This document shows positions 9,754-19,415 of a stretch of DNA of 64,000 nt, piece by piece. Source of the DNA: Paenibacillus ginsengarvi (GTDB taxonomy: Bacteria; Bacillota; Bacilli; Paenibacillales; NBRC-103111); contig NZ_RBAH01000012.1 of the NCBI RefSeq assembly GCF_003626695.1, positions 1 to 64,000 on the forward strand, read 5' to 3'. Both the position numbers and the translations under genes were made by a program. The first letter of the stretch is position 1. Every line of letters begins with the position of its first letter. The notes beneath the pieces were generated by a model, which worked only from the letters and a program-made list of their open reading frames with translations, was not told the origin of the DNA and did not search any database.

Positions 9754-10905
9754 CTATTCAACATCTCCAAAAACAATGCGAATATCGAGCAGCTCGGAAC
9801 GGCTGCCGATTCGCAGCGGCGGTCCCCAGGAGCCGAAGCCGCAAGACACGATTGCGTGCATCGCGCCTTTTCGTAAGTAACCCCAGTCCAGCTCGAAAAT
9901 GCGGCGTGTAATGAGATGGCCCGGCATCAGTTGCCCGCGATGCGTATGCCCCGATAGCATCAGGTCGACGCCCGCCTTCTCCGCCTCGCCAAGCTGGCGC
10001 GGCTGGTGATCGAGCAGCACGATCGGCAGCGACTTGTCCGCTTCTGCCAGCAGCTCGTCTATGGCGAGTCGGCCTCCTGGGTCGAAGCGGGCGACAGCTG
10101 CGTCTTTGCGGCCGGCGACATAGAAGGTTGCATCCACGCTCACGATACGGTCGACGAGCACTTCAATGCCTATCGCCTGCATCCGTTTCAAATATTCGTC
10201 GATATGTCCGCCGATGTACTCATGGTTGCCGAGCGACGCATATACGCCGAGCGGAGCCCGCAAATTCCGCAGCACATCATCCATCCGCTCGCGGATAAAC
10301 GGATCGATGCTATCGTCAAGCACATCTCCAGGCAAAAGGATGAGATCCGGCTTTAGCGCCTCCACACGTCGCAGCAGCCTGTGAATATGCCGTTTGCCCA
10401 CGATCGTTCCGAGATGCAGGTCCGACGCCACGGCAAGTCGCAGCTCCTTGCGCGCCCCGGCCTGCTTGGCGACGCGGATGTCGTAGCGGCGTACAACCGG
10501 ACTCCAGGCATTGCGCGAGCCGAGAAGTATAATGCCGGCCAAGAGCAGCAGCTCGGCAGAGCCGATTCCCTGAATCGCTCTGGCTGAATCCACACCGCCC
10601 CAGCGCAGCAAAACGTACAGAAGATCGGCCAGCGGCAGCGTAAGCAGCGAATACATCAGCACCGCGAGCCCGTAGGAGCCGATCAGCTTAACAAGCTTGT
10701 ACAGCCCGTAAGGCAGTACGCGGCGCAGCAGCATGGCGGCCAAATAGCCATATGCGATGAAGGGGTACAAGGTCCAGAACGCCCAATCCGCCTGATCCGT
10801 TACGGCCGTTGTCCAGAACACGAACCCGTTCCAACCGATAAAGATCGTCAGAGCCACGTACACGAGCAAAATCGAAACGATAAGTAGTACGGTACGGCTT
10901 TTCAA
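9754..10905 (-). CDS. membrane-anchored metallophosphoesterase (YkuE/YaeI-like)
   Basis: 383 residues. Four membrane helices fill the first 140 residues; a calcineurin-like phosphoesterase domain follows with all metal motifs: DLHLG, GDVLDD, GNHEY and HTHRG. Family members act on lipid-linked or membrane-near phosphoesters (for example UDP-diacylglucosamine in YkuE/YaeI relatives), but the substrate cannot be told from sequence. Stands alone, with its own terminator. Confidence 0.88.
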   Translation of the reverse strand: MKSRTVLLIVSILLVYVALTIFIGWNGFVFWTTAVTDQADWAFWTLYPFIAYGYLAAMLLRRVLPYGLYKLVKLIGSYGLAVLMYSLLTLPLADLLYVLLRWGGVDSARAIQGIGSAELLLLAGIILLGSRNAWSPVVRRYDIRVAKQAGARKELRLAVASDLHLGTIVGKRHIHRLLRRVEALKPDLILLPGDVLDDSIDPFIRERMDDVLRNLRAPLGVYASLGNHEYIGGHIDEYLKRMQAIGIEVLVDRIVSVDATFYVAGRKDAAVARFDPGGRLAIDELLAEADKSLPIVLLDHQPRQLGEAEKAGVDLMLSGHTHRGQLMPGHLITRRIFELDWGYLRKGAMHAIVSCGFGSWGPPLRIGSRSELLDIRIVFGDVE

Positions 10906-11098
10906 GTCTTATGCTCTCCTCGTACCGAGAACCGCCCAGTAACGTCAGCTTTCCGGATCATGTGGTCCGGTTACATGGCAGGGCCCCCGAAGTATTGATC
11001 TGATCTCTCTAAATTCCATTGTCTCACAAGAAGCGCCGGATAAAAAGCACGGTTGCCGGAGCTAAGACGGTAGCTTGAAGATTACTAACCGCGCGACT

Positions 11099-11866
11099 TC
11101 AGCTTGTATGGCGACCTTCCGGCAGACGAAGGCATTCGTCCTTCGTAAACCAGAGCCGTTCGCTGAGCCGTCCGAGCAGCATCGCAGTCAAAGCGGCCGA
11201 CGAAGCAAGCACGAACATAATCAAAATTTGATACCGCACCGCTTCGATCGGATCGGCCCCGGCTACGATCATGCCGGTCATCATGCCAGGCAGTTGGACG
11301 AGCCCTACCGTCTTCATGCCATCGATCGTCGGAATCATGCTCGAGCGCACCGAGCGCTTGACCGATGCCCGTATGGCTTGCCGGGCTGACGCGCCGAGCG
11401 AGAGCAGCGCCTCGATCTCGCCGCGGGAAGCTTCCATCTCCCGCTTCATCTGGTTCAGAAACAAGCCGCACACGATCATCGAACTGCCGATCGTAATACC
11501 GCTGACCGGTATGATATATTGCGGCGTCGGGTCGATGATCCCAAAACCGAGCAGCAGCGCCATCGTGACCGCTTCGGTGCAGGCGAGGGAAACCGCGATA
11601 CGCAGGCGGATGCCGGGGATATGCTTCGCCCGCGAGCCGGCGTTCCAGGCGGCGACCGCGATCATGCCCGCTACGATCAGTACGATGAAGAGCGGATGGT
11701 TCGTATCGAATACGAAATGAAGCACATAGCCGACGAGCAGCAATTGAACGGCGGACCGTATCGTGCCGACGGCGATTTCTTTTTCCAGTCCCAGCTTCTG
11801 CCGCAGCGAAAGCGCCATCGTGACCCCTACAAATACAAGCGTGCATACCAACGCCCAATTAGACAT
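11099..11866 (-). CDS. FetB-family ABC exporter permease (UPF0014)
   Basis: 255 residues with seven predicted helices and the family stretch LEKEIAVGTIRSAVQLLLVG near the N-terminus. In E. coli FetB forms, with FetA, an exporter that lowers cytoplasmic iron. ATG 11866 overlaps the stop of the ATPase gene by 8 nt (ATGTCTAA), so translation is coupled. The open frame extends 23 codons upstream but only inside the ATPase gene. Confidence 0.87.
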   Translation of the reverse strand: MSNWALVCTLVFVGVTMALSLRQKLGLEKEIAVGTIRSAVQLLLVGYVLHFVFDTNHPLFIVLIVAGMIAVAAWNAGSRAKHIPGIRLRIAVSLACTEAVTMALLLGFGIIDPTPQYIIPVSGITIGSSMIVCGLFLNQMKREMEASRGEIEALLSLGASARQAIRASVKRSVRSSMIPTIDGMKTVGLVQLPGMMTGMIVAGADPIEAVRYQILIMFVLASSAALTAMLLGRLSERLWFTKDECLRLPEGRHTS

Positions 11867-12614
11867 GGCCCGCAGATCTCCCTTCGGCATGCAGCGAGCG
11901 TACAAACTCACGCGCCTTCTCCGTCGCCGGAGCACGGAAAAAGGCGGGCGCCGGACCGGCTTCCAGCAGCCGGTTGTCGGCCATGAACCAGACCGTATCG
12001 CAGCCCAGGCGCGCTTGTTCCAAATCGTGGGTCACCCATAATAGCGCCGTTCCCCTCTGCTCCGACCACTCGCCCAGCAGCCGCTCCACAGCCCGTTTGC
12101 TGGCCGGGTCCAGTGCCGACGTGACCTCATCCAGCAGCATCGCCTCCGGCTCCAGCAGCATGGAGCGGACGAGAGCGGTCCGCTGCTTCTCGCCACCCGA
12201 CAGCTCTCCCGCCAGCTTCCGCCAATCCAGCCCGCCGAGACCGGCCGCATCCATGCAGCGCTCCGCCAAGTCCCGGTTGAACGGCTTCCCATGCAGGTCG
12301 CTTGCCGCCTTCAGATTCATCTCCACCGTTCCGGGCAGCATGACCGGCTGCTGGGCCACGTAGCCAATGCGCCGCCGCCATTCCGCCGGCTTCCAGTCCC
12401 GCGCTTCCCGCCCGGCTAACCGGATGGCGCCTTCGCTTTGCGTATCGAGCCGGGCCAGGATGCGCAGCAGCGTGCTTTTCCCTTGCCCCGACGTGCCTAG
12501 AATGGCGATTCGCTGCCCCGGTTCGACCTGGGCCGTTATCTCCCGGAACAAATATTCGCCGGGTCTATCCATTCGAATTTTGGCAATTTGCTCTAATACC
12601 AGCCATTCGTCCAA
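11859..12614 (-). CDS. FetA-like ABC transporter ATP-binding protein
   Basis: 251 residues with Walker A GTSGQGKST, Q-loop VAQQPV, signature LSGGEKQR, Walker B AMLLDEVTSALD and H-loop WVTHD. It pairs with the FetB-type permease immediately downstream and should drive export of iron or another metal. Start is TTG 12614 with GGGAG about 9 nt upstream; no ATG fits. Confidence 0.88.
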   Translation of the reverse strand: MDEWLVLEQIAKIRMDRPGEYLFREITAQVEPGQRIAILGTSGQGKSTLLRILARLDTQSEGAIRLAGREARDWKPAEWRRRIGYVAQQPVMLPGTVEMNLKAASDLHGKPFNRDLAERCMDAAGLGGLDWRKLAGELSGGEKQRTALVRSMLLEPEAMLLDEVTSALDPASKRAVERLLGEWSEQRGTALLWVTHDLEQARLGCDTVWFMADNRLLEAGPAPAFFRAPATEKAREFVRSLHAEGRSAGHV

Positions 12615-12732
12615 TCCGCTACACTCCCATATCCGTCAAAACTCAAAGCGGACCGGCCTATACCGGACCGATCCGTTTGACAAACGTCTCTTCAATTATT
12701 GTAGCAGATCGACCGCTTCCGTTCGACTGGAG

Positions 12733-13617
12733 TCAAAAATCGGGATTGCCCATTTTGCCCGCTTGAAAGTCCTGGAACGCCTGAATGATTTCCTCGCGGC
12801 TGTTCATGACGAACGGTCCGTGCTGGAACACCGGCTCGTGGATCGGTTCGCCGCTGAGCACAAGCACGAGCGTGTCGTCCGTATGCCCTTCGATCATAAT
12901 GTCCCCGGGCTCATTCGCAAATAGTACAAAGTCTCCTGCCGATGCCTGCTTCAATTCGTTGATTGTGGCGCTGCCCTTCAGCACCATAGCGGCCGTATTG
13001 TAAGTCTGCGGCAGCGCGAAGCGCGACTTGCCTCCCGCTTTAAAAGCAATGTCGAACAGATGAATCGGCGTAAAGGTTAACGCCGGACCCTTCACCCCCT
13101 CGTAGTCGCCGGCAATAATCCGCACCGTTCCGCCATCGTCGGGAAGCTGGACGTTGCCCATGTTTTTCTTCAGCAGCTCCTGATACCTCGGTTCATGCAT
13201 TTTGTAGGCGCGCGGCAGATTGACCCATAACTGAATGAAATGAAACGTTCCCCCGCTTTTCGAAAATTCCTTGCTGTGGTATTCCTTATGCAGCAGGCCC
13301 GATCCGGCTGTCATCCACTGGACGTCGCCGGGGCCGACGATCCCGTGATTACCGAAGCTGTCATGGTGTTCGACCGAGCCTTCATAGGCGATCGAGACCG
13401 TTTCGAATCCGCGGTGCGGATGCGCGCCCACCCCTTTCACTTCGTCGCTTGGCGGGAATGCGAACGGGGCGTTATAGTCAAGCAGAATGAACGGGCTAAA
13501 CCGCTGTCCGAAGTTGGTGCCGGACGGAAAGTAGTTGGATACGCGAAAGCCGTCCCCGACCATATGCGCGGGCGCTCCGTGAAACGTTCCTTCGATCGAT
13601 CTGAATGTGGTTGTCAT
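12733..13617 (-). CDS. pirin family protein
   Basis: 294 residues, a bicupin. The N-terminal cupin carries the metal ligands HPHRGFETV and the later EHHDSFGN motif; the second cupin is at about 185-275. Bacterial pirins act as quercetinases or as redox-responsive regulators, so the function here is open. ATG 13617 has AAAGGAG 8 nt upstream; the open frame reaches 13 codons further without support. The AT-rich upstream region contains repeated ATCTTAA motifs (13674-13680, about 13722-13729) that may be operators. Confidence 0.88.
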   Translation of the reverse strand: MTTTFRSIEGTFHGAPAHMVGDGFRVSNYFPSGTNFGQRFSPFILLDYNAPFAFPPSDEVKGVGAHPHRGFETVSIAYEGSVEHHDSFGNHGIVGPGDVQWMTAGSGLLHKEYHSKEFSKSGGTFHFIQLWVNLPRAYKMHEPRYQELLKKNMGNVQLPDDGGTVRIIAGDYEGVKGPALTFTPIHLFDIAFKAGGKSRFALPQTYNTAAMVLKGSATINELKQASAGDFVLFANEPGDIMIEGHTDDTLVLVLSGEPIHEPVFQHGPFVMNSREEIIQAFQDFQAGKMGNPDF

Positions 13618-13673
13618 AAGGCAGCACTCCTTTGAAATGGATATATAGGTTTGCAATTTATTTTATATCAAGA

Positions 13674-13689
13674 ATCTTAATTTAAAGAT
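13674..13689 (-). promoter_or_regulatory. possible operator dyad upstream of pirin gene
   Basis: ATCTT-6-AAGAT dyad 57 bp upstream of the pirin start. ATCTTAA recurs about 48 bp away. This resembles the dyads of MarR/MhqR-type quinone or oxidative regulators, which often control pirins. Weak evidence. Confidence 0.3.
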
Positions 13690-13764
13690 AATACACAAAT
13701 GGCCGGTTGTCAATACCTCAATATCTTAACTAGAAAATACAGGATAAAACTGGATTTCATTGTT

Positions 13765-13841
13765 TTTCAGCTTGTTTTAAGGTTGCTTTAAGCTTGTTTT
13801 CAGCATCCGTTCACTTAAGCGAAATGTTGCTCTGGCATAAT
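13765..13841 (+). promoter_or_regulatory. four 11-bp-spaced direct repeats and -10 box of acyltransferase gene
   Basis: TTTCAG, TTTAAG, TTTAAG and TTTCAG begin at 13765, 13776, 13787 and 13798, exactly 11 bp apart, one helical turn. A CATAAT -10 box lies at 13836-13841 and the -35 position (about 13813-13818) is poor, as expected for an activated promoter. Tandem 11-bp half-sites are the hallmark of OmpR/PhoB-family regulator binding. The implied transcript start near 13848 excludes the upstream TTG start of the next gene. Confidence 0.7.
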
Positions 13842-13884
13842 TTGTTTGCGAGATGAGCAAACCACAACGAAAGAGGCCGAAGAT

Positions 13885-14970
13885 GTGACTGTAAAACCTA
13901 ACAAATTCATGATACAGACGTCCCGCGGCGCGGCCGTTTTTTTAGTTTTACTGTTCCACGCATCCCAGACGGGGCTGCGATATTTCGATTACGATTACTT
14001 GGGCGTGGGCGAAATGGGGCGTTCCGGCGCCTACACGTTTTTTTTCGTCCTCACCGGTTATTTGATGCACACGCTCTATCGCCGGGAGTGGGGAAACCGC
14101 GGCATGTTCGGGACGTTTTTGCTAAAGCGGTTTGCCCGCATCTATCCTTTATATTGGCTCGTTATGGCTGCGGTTATGCCGATTTATTTTCTCGTGCCGT
14201 CGTTCGGCGTCGGCTTCGAACGGGACCCTTCCGCTATCTTGAAGTCGCTGCTGCTGTGGCCGCAAGACCACGGTCCGATACTGGGCGTCGCCTGGTCGCT
14301 CAGCTACATCGTCCTGTTTTACCTCGTGTACTCGCTCGTTTTCATCTGGAAAGATAAAGTGCTGGTGGCGATTTACTCGTCCTGGATGACCATTATCGTG
14401 CTGAATATGTTCGGCTGGATTGAATTGAAAGCAAGCACGATGCTTTCCTTTTTGTTCGGGTCGTATCATCTTCAGTTTGTCATCGGCATCTTGATCGCCA
14501 TCGCGGTGCAGAGCTTTCCGGTAAAGCGTCATGCGTGGTGGGTAACGTCCGGCGCTGCCGTATACGTCGTGCTGTGGGTGGCGAGGTTCGAGCTGCGGAA
14601 CATTCCGCAAGCGGAGCTGCTGCATTCATTGGGTTCGGCGCTCCTGCTGGTCGGCATCACGACTTGGAGCGGCAAGGAACCGCGTTACTTGAAGCCGCTC
14701 GCTGCGATGGGTGACGCCTCGTATTCGATCTTGCTGGCCAGCCTGCCGGCTCTGTCTATTACATTCAAGCTGGCTCGAGCCGCTCAACTTCCGGGTACGC
14801 TTGGTTTAGGAGTAACGATTTCGATCTGCCTTCTGGCAGCGCTTGGCCTGTGCCTGCTTTTCTACCGCTGGGTCGAACGGCCGCTGAACGAGTTTTTCCG
14901 CAAACGGTTTATGAATAAGAGAAATCTCTACCGGCATCCTTCAAAGATGAGCTTAACACCGCCTAAATAG
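13885..14970 (+). CDS. membrane acyltransferase, AT3/OatA-like family
   Basis: 361 residues with ten or so membrane helices. Family landmarks are RGAAVFLVLLFHAS (the conserved His after the first helix) and RFARIYPLYWL. Such proteins move acetyl or other acyl groups onto peptidoglycan, polysaccharides or lipids on the outer face of the membrane; no SGNH domain is fused, so the acceptor is unknown. GTG 13885 is preferred (AAGAGG 8 nt upstream, and the promoter lies just before); the longest frame starts at TTG 13846 with no ribosome site. Regulation by an OmpR-type activator is suggested by the repeats upstream. Confidence 0.83.
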   Translation: MTVKPNKFMIQTSRGAAVFLVLLFHASQTGLRYFDYDYLGVGEMGRSGAYTFFFVLTGYLMHTLYRREWGNRGMFGTFLLKRFARIYPLYWLVMAAVMPIYFLVPSFGVGFERDPSAILKSLLLWPQDHGPILGVAWSLSYIVLFYLVYSLVFIWKDKVLVAIYSSWMTIIVLNMFGWIELKASTMLSFLFGSYHLQFVIGILIAIAVQSFPVKRHAWWVTSGAAVYVVLWVARFELRNIPQAELLHSLGSALLLVGITTWSGKEPRYLKPLAAMGDASYSILLASLPALSITFKLARAAQLPGTLGLGVTISICLLAALGLCLLFYRWVERPLNEFFRKRFMNKRNLYRHPSKMSLTPPK

Positions 14971-15015
14971 CGGTTGCTCTGCCCGGTTCCTTGAACGCTT
15001 TTGACTCCAAAACTT

Positions 15016-15041
15016 GCGCCATCTTAAAGGTGGCGCTTTTT
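15016..15041 (+). terminator. terminator of acyltransferase gene
   Basis: GCGCCATCTT/AAGGTGGCGC stem with one G-U pair, followed by TTTTT. Confidence 0.8.
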
Positions 15042-15052
15042 GCATGGGCTTG

Positions 15053-15081
15053 TTGACATAATTAATTGTCATACATATAAT
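15053..15081 (+). promoter_or_regulatory. consensus sigma-A promoter with MarR-type dyads
   Basis: TTGACA (15053-15058), 17-nt spacer, TATAAT (15076-15081): a perfect consensus. It is overlaid by TGACA-8-TGTCA in the spacer and followed by TTGT-4-ACAA at 15082-15093. Such dyads are likely sites for the MarR protein encoded directly downstream (autorepression). Confidence 0.8.
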
Positions 15082-15116
15082 TGTTAAGACAACTATTTTC
15101 TCAAGAAGGTGAAACA

Positions 15117-15581
15117 ATGATAAACGAAACGTCTTCCGCCAGCATCCTGGATCGTTCCGCCGGGTTTATGATGGGACTGACTTCGCGGAAGCTGTCGCAT
15201 CTGTTTACGCAAAGGCTCAAGCCTTACGATATTACGCCGGAGCAATGGATGGTGCTGTACTGCATTCATGAGCGCGAGGGCATGATCCAGACCGAAATTG
15301 CGGCCCGCTCGGGCAAGGACAAGCCTACAACAGGGCGCATTCTCGAAACGCTAGAGAGCAAGGGCTTCGTTACGAAACAGATCGGCAAAACGGACCGGCG
15401 ATCTTTTGTCGTTTTCATTACGGATGCCGGCAAGGAACTGCTGGAACAAACCGAACCGATCGAACGGCAAACCGTTGCCGACGCCACGACTGCCTTGAGC
15501 ACCGCCGAGTACGAGCAACTGCTGCTGCTGCTGCGCCGCATTGGCGACACGATTGACCATATGGAGACCCCTGACGCCTAA
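15117..15581 (+). CDS. MarR-family transcriptional regulator
   Basis: 154-residue winged-helix repressor. The HTH lies at about 60-85 (MIQTEIAARSGKDKPTTGR), followed by the wing KTDRRSFVVFITDAG. ATG 15117 has AGAAGGTGA upstream. It is followed after 51 nt by an MFS exporter gene on the same strand, so it most likely represses its own promoter and that transporter in response to a small molecule, the usual MarR-MFS layout. Confidence 0.92.
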   Translation: MINETSSASILDRSAGFMMGLTSRKLSHLFTQRLKPYDITPEQWMVLYCIHEREGMIQTEIAARSGKDKPTTGRILETLESKGFVTKQIGKTDRRSFVVFITDAGKELLEQTEPIERQTVADATTALSTAEYEQLLLLLRRIGDTIDHMETPDA

Positions 15582-15632
15582 CCGCCACTTACCGCTGCCC
15601 TACCGAAATCGAACAGGAGATGTAAATTAAAA

Positions 15633-16886
15633 ATGTCTGACCCGATACAATCATCTATTCAAACCAATACTCCAAAATTGTGGACAAGATCTTTTATCGT
15701 CATCACGCTAAGCTATTTTCTCATGTTTCTTTGCCTGCAAATGCTGCTGTCCCCGCTTCCAACGTACACGAAGGATCGTTTTGCTCCCGGTGACTTTACC
15801 GTGAGCCTGGTCACAAGCGTGTTCGCCCTTGCGGCGATCGTCGCCCGGCTCATTACGGCCCGGCTCATGAAAAAGGTGCACCGCAACGTGCTCCTTTTTT
15901 GCGGTCTGCTTGTCGGCGCTGCGGCAACGGCGCTGTACTCATTTGCAGATTCGATCGAAATGCTGCTGCTCCTTCGTATTTTGTACGGAGTCGGCTTCGG
16001 GGTCGGCAGCACGATCATGCCGACATTCGTTTCGCAAATTATCCCGCATGGCCGCATCGGCGAAGGAATCGGCTATTTTGGCTTGTCGACCAGTCTAGCC
16101 ATGTCGTTCGGGCCGATGATCGGACTCTCCGTGCTGGACGGCTACGGCTTCGCCCCGCTTACGGCACTTGGCGCCATCTCGACTGCGCTTGTCATTCCGC
16201 TGCTGCTGGGGTTCCGCGCCATACCGGCCGCCCAGCCACGCAAATCGGCGCCGAACCAATCGGCCACAGCCGGTAGCGGCAAGAAGCCTTTTAACGGCAA
16301 ATTGCTCATCCCTGCACTGCTGAATACGCTTGTGTCGATCACCTACGGCGGCCTGCTCAGCTTCCTCGCCCTGTTCGGCAAAGAAGCGCATTTGGCTCAT
16401 GTCGGTTTGTTTTTTTTGTTTAATGTGTTTACCGTTCTGATCATCCGGCCGATATCCGGACGTCTGTTCGACAGCAAAGGCCATGCCGCAGTATTGATTC
16501 CGGCGGCGGTTTGCGTGTTTGCCGGTCTGCTGATTTTGTCGTTTGCGAATAACACGACCGTGCTGATTATATCCGCCCTCGTGTACGGCCTCGGCTTCGG
16601 CGCGATACAGCCGACGCTTCAGGCATGGATGCTGCGCGACTCGGCGCCGGAGCATCACGGCACGGTTAACAGCCTGTACTACAATGCGCTCGACTTTGGC
16701 GTGGCCGTAGGAGCCATGACGCTCGGAGTAATCGCATCGCACAGCACGTACGCGCTCATGTACCGCTATTCCGCATGTTTTATGATCGCTTTCCTCGTGT
16801 TTTATGTCATTTCCCAGTTGGTGTTGGGCAAGAAGACCGCAGCTGGCGTTGCACGGGGAGAAACGCAACATACAGCCAAAACTTAA
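15633..16886 (+). CDS. MFS transporter (drug efflux type)
   Basis: 417 residues, 12 predicted helices in two halves joined by a polar loop at about 195-225. No substrate-specific motif is recognised. Being under the adjacent MarR regulator suggests export of a toxic compound. ATG 15633 follows an AGGAGAT ribosome site. Confidence 0.9.
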   Translation: MSDPIQSSIQTNTPKLWTRSFIVITLSYFLMFLCLQMLLSPLPTYTKDRFAPGDFTVSLVTSVFALAAIVARLITARLMKKVHRNVLLFCGLLVGAAATALYSFADSIEMLLLLRILYGVGFGVGSTIMPTFVSQIIPHGRIGEGIGYFGLSTSLAMSFGPMIGLSVLDGYGFAPLTALGAISTALVIPLLLGFRAIPAAQPRKSAPNQSATAGSGKKPFNGKLLIPALLNTLVSITYGGLLSFLALFGKEAHLAHVGLFFLFNVFTVLIIRPISGRLFDSKGHAAVLIPAAVCVFAGLLILSFANNTTVLIISALVYGLGFGAIQPTLQAWMLRDSAPEHHGTVNSLYYNALDFGVAVGAMTLGVIASHSTYALMYRYSACFMIAFLVFYVISQLVLGKKTAAGVARGETQHTAKT

Positions 16887-16898
16887 CATACTTAAATG

Positions 16899-16927
16899 TT
16901 GACTATGTATACATGTAACGGTACAAT
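16899..16927 (+). promoter_or_regulatory. sigma-A promoter of trhO
   Basis: TTGACT, 17-nt spacer, TACAAT, 28 bp before the trhO start codon. Confidence 0.75.
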
Positions 16928-16954
16928 GATAGGATGAAGAGGTGACTGAATCAT

Positions 16955-17851
16955 ATGAATCCATATCAAATTTTGCTGTTCTATAAATATATTCCGATAG
17001 CCGACCCCGAGGCTTTCGCCGCTGAACATCTGCAATACACGAAGGAGCTCGGTGTCAAGGGGCGTATTTTGATCGCCAGCGAGGGCATCAACGGAACACT
17101 GTCCGGAACAATTGAACAAACCGAACGCTACATGGCACATATGAGAGCCAATCCTTTATTTGCCGATATGGTGTTCAAAATCGATCCGTCTGAAGGACAT
17201 GCGTTCAAGAAGCTGTTCGTCCGCCACAGACAAGAACTCGTGACGCTTCGCTACACCCGGAAGCTCGATCCCGGTACGGATGGCGGCGGAAGACTCTCGC
17301 CGAAGATGTTCTACGAAACTATGCAGCAAGAGGATGTTGTCGTGCTCGACGGGCGCAGCGGGTACGAGTACGATCTTGGCCATTTTCGCAATGCAATCCG
17401 GCCGGACGTCGATTCGTTCCGTGAGTTTCCGGAGTGGATTCGCAGCAATATGGCAGATTTGAAGGATAAAAAAATATTGACCTATTGCACCGGCGGCATC
17501 CGCTGCGAAATGCTGACCGCCGTCCTCAAGGAAGAAGGGTTTCCCGATGTGCATCAGCTCGACGGCGGCATCGTTACGTACGGCCACGACCCGGAAGTGC
17601 AGGGCCGGGGATTCGACGGGAACTGCTACGTGTTCGACGAGCGCATCTCGGTGCGGATCAACCAAACCGACGAACATGTTCTCATCGGCGAATGCCACCA
17701 TTGCGGCGCCAAGACGGACCGCTACATCAACTGCGCCGACGACAGCTGTCACCATCAGCATCTGGTATGCGACGACTGCCTGACATCGAAGCATGGCTAC
17801 TGCTCCGAGGCGTGCGAGGCGCACGATACAGCTATGGCAAGCTCAAATTAA
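16955..17851 (+). CDS. TrhO-type tRNA uridine(34) hydroxylase, rhodanese family
   Basis: 298 residues. The N-terminal domain (1-90) of YceA/TrhO type is followed by a rhodanese domain (about 112-215) with active-site C178 in [11 protein letters not shown] and a Cys-rich C-terminal tail ([25 protein letters not shown]) typical of the Firmicute form. TrhO proteins make 5-hydroxyuridine at the wobble position of tRNA, the first step to mo5U in Bacillus. ATG 16955 has AAGAGGTGA about 9 nt upstream. Confidence 0.9.
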   Translation: MNPYQILLFYKYIPIADPEAFAAEHLQYTKELGVKGRILIASEGINGTLSGTIEQTERYMAHMRANPLFADMVFKIDPSEGHAFKKLFVRHRQELVTLRYTRKLDPGTDGGGRLSPKMFYETMQQEDVVVLDGRSGYEYDLGHFRNAIRPDVDSFREFPEWIRSNMADLKDKKILTYCTGGIRCEMLTAVLKEEGFPDVHQLDGGIVTYGHDPEVQGRGFDGNCYVFDERISVRINQTDEHVLIGECHHCGAKTDRYINCADDSCHHQHLVCDDCLTSKHGYCSEACEAHDTAMASSN

Positions 17852-17875
17852 GATCTTAATGCCATTTACAACAAA

Positions 17876-17928
17876 CAACCCCCGCGAGGTTCTCCGTGCG
17901 AGAACGGTTTGCAGGGGTTGCTTTTTTT
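17876..17928 (+). terminator. terminator between trhO and sulP
   Basis: CAACCCC..GTTCTC / GAGAAC..GGGGTTG hairpin followed by CTTTTTTT on the plus strand. It may serve the convergent SulP gene less well, since no T-run follows on that strand. Confidence 0.8.
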
Positions 17929-17939
17929 CTATGTTCGTA

Positions 17940-19394
17940 TCAATGCCCGGAACCCGCGGCTAGTCCGACGAGTTCGACCATTTTCCGGCTTTCTTCGTTC
18001 AGCCCGGCGATCGTCACCGTTTTGCCGTATTGCGCGTACCTGAGCTTCGCCTTCGCAATGGCCTTTACGGCCGATTGATCCCAGACGTGGGAGGCGCCGA
18101 AATCGATCACAACCTGCTCCGGATCTTTTTTGTAGTCAAACAGCTCGACGAAGTGCGACATCGTTCCGAAAAAGAGCTGTCCGGAAATCCGGTATGTTTT
18201 CGTTCCGTCCGGGGCCGTTTCGGCACTAGCCTTGATTTTCGCCGATTTCCAGCCAAAAATGACCGAACTGAGCACAACGCCCGCGAGTACCCCGATCGCC
18301 AAATCCGAAGTCGCGACTACAATCGCCACGGTAACGATCATAACAAGCGCGTCGCTTCGCGGCGTCTTGGGCAAGCTGCGAAGCGAGCTCCAATCGAACG
18401 TACTGACCGACACCATGATCATCACACCGACCAGAGCAGCCATCGGAATTTGCTTCACAACGCCGCCGAGCACGAGGATCAGAAACAGCAGGAATATTCC
18501 CGCAACGAACGTCGACAAGCGCGTGCGCCCGCCCGACTTGACGTTGATGACCGTTTGGCCGATCATCGCACAACCCGCCATACCGCCGAAAAAGCCGGTC
18601 AGCACATTCGCGATGCCTTGCCCGCGAATTTCTTTGTTTTTGTCGCTGTGCGTCTCGGTCATCTCATCCACAATCGAGGCGGTCATCAGCGTTTCGGTCA
18701 TGCCGACGACAGCCAGCGCTAGCGAGTGAGGCAATATATGCCAGAGCGCCTGGATCGATAGCTCGATATCCGGAACGTGGAAAAACGGCAGCGATTGCGT
18801 CAGCGCGCCCATGTCGCCGACCGTGCGCACGTCCAAGTGAAGCGTCACGGATACGATCGTCATCGCTATGATCGCCACAAGCGCCGAAGGAACCGACTTC
18901 GTCAGCAGCGGGAACAGGTACACGATCGCGAGCGTACCGATCAGCAGCAAATACATCGATAGACCCGCTCCCTTGAAGTTCGGAAGCTGCGCCATAAAAA
19001 TAATGATTGCAAGCGCATTAACGAAGCCGGTCATGACCGAATGCGGGATGAACGTAATAAACTTGCCGAACTTCAGCACGCCCATCGCGTATTGAAGCAG
19101 TCCCGTAAGGATCGAAGCGGCAAACAAATATTCGATTCCGTATTTGGCGATAATCGGCCCCATAAGCGAAGCCATCGCCCCGGTTGCGGCGGAGATCATC
19201 CCCGGCCGGCCTCCCGTAAACGAGATCGTAACGGCGATAATGAATGAGGCGTACAACCCGACCATCGGATCGACCCCGGCCAAAATGGAAAAGGCGATCG
19301 CCTCCGGAATAAGGGCAATCGCGACCGTCATTCCCGACAGTATGTCTCTGCGCGGATTGGACAGCCAGCCGGTCTTTACTTTTTCCCACAGCAA
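17940..19394 (-). CDS. SulP-family anion transporter with STAS domain
   Basis: 484 residues. The membrane part (about 20-385) carries the SulP signatures [19 protein letters not shown] and [13 protein letters not shown] [14 protein letters not shown]; a short STAS domain follows (about 400-480, [16 protein letters not shown]). Substrates of the family are sulfate, bicarbonate or other anions, and the sequence does not decide. Start is uncertain: TTG 19394 is used here, 13 nt after AAGGAG; an ATT at 19400 has better spacing. The Shine-Dalgarno directly follows the stop of a small upstream ORF, suggesting coupled translation. Confidence 0.88.
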   Translation of the reverse strand: MLWEKVKTGWLSNPRRDILSGMTVAIALIPEAIAFSILAGVDPMVGLYASFIIAVTISFTGGRPGMISAATGAMASLMGPIIAKYGIEYLFAASILTGLLQYAMGVLKFGKFITFIPHSVMTGFVNALAIIIFMAQLPNFKGAGLSMYLLLIGTLAIVYLFPLLTKSVPSALVAIIAMTIVSVTLHLDVRTVGDMGALTQSLPFFHVPDIELSIQALWHILPHSLALAVVGMTETLMTASIVDEMTETHSDKNKEIRGQGIANVLTGFFGGMAGCAMIGQTVINVKSGGRTRLSTFVAGIFLLFLILVLGGVVKQIPMAALVGVMIMVSVSTFDWSSLRSLPKTPRSDALVMIVTVAIVVATSDLAIGVLAGVVLSSVIFGWKSAKIKASAETAPDGTKTYRISGQLFFGTMSHFVELFDYKKDPEQVVIDFGASHVWDQSAVKAIAKAKLRYAQYGKTVTIAGLNEESRKMVELVGLAAGSGH

Positions 19395-19415
19395 AACAAT
19401 CTTTCAGCTCCTTGT

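Noticed and set aside
17876..17928. Hairpin as part of a mobile repeat
   Set aside because: Ends do not match the CCCC..AAAGT family; it is a normal terminator.
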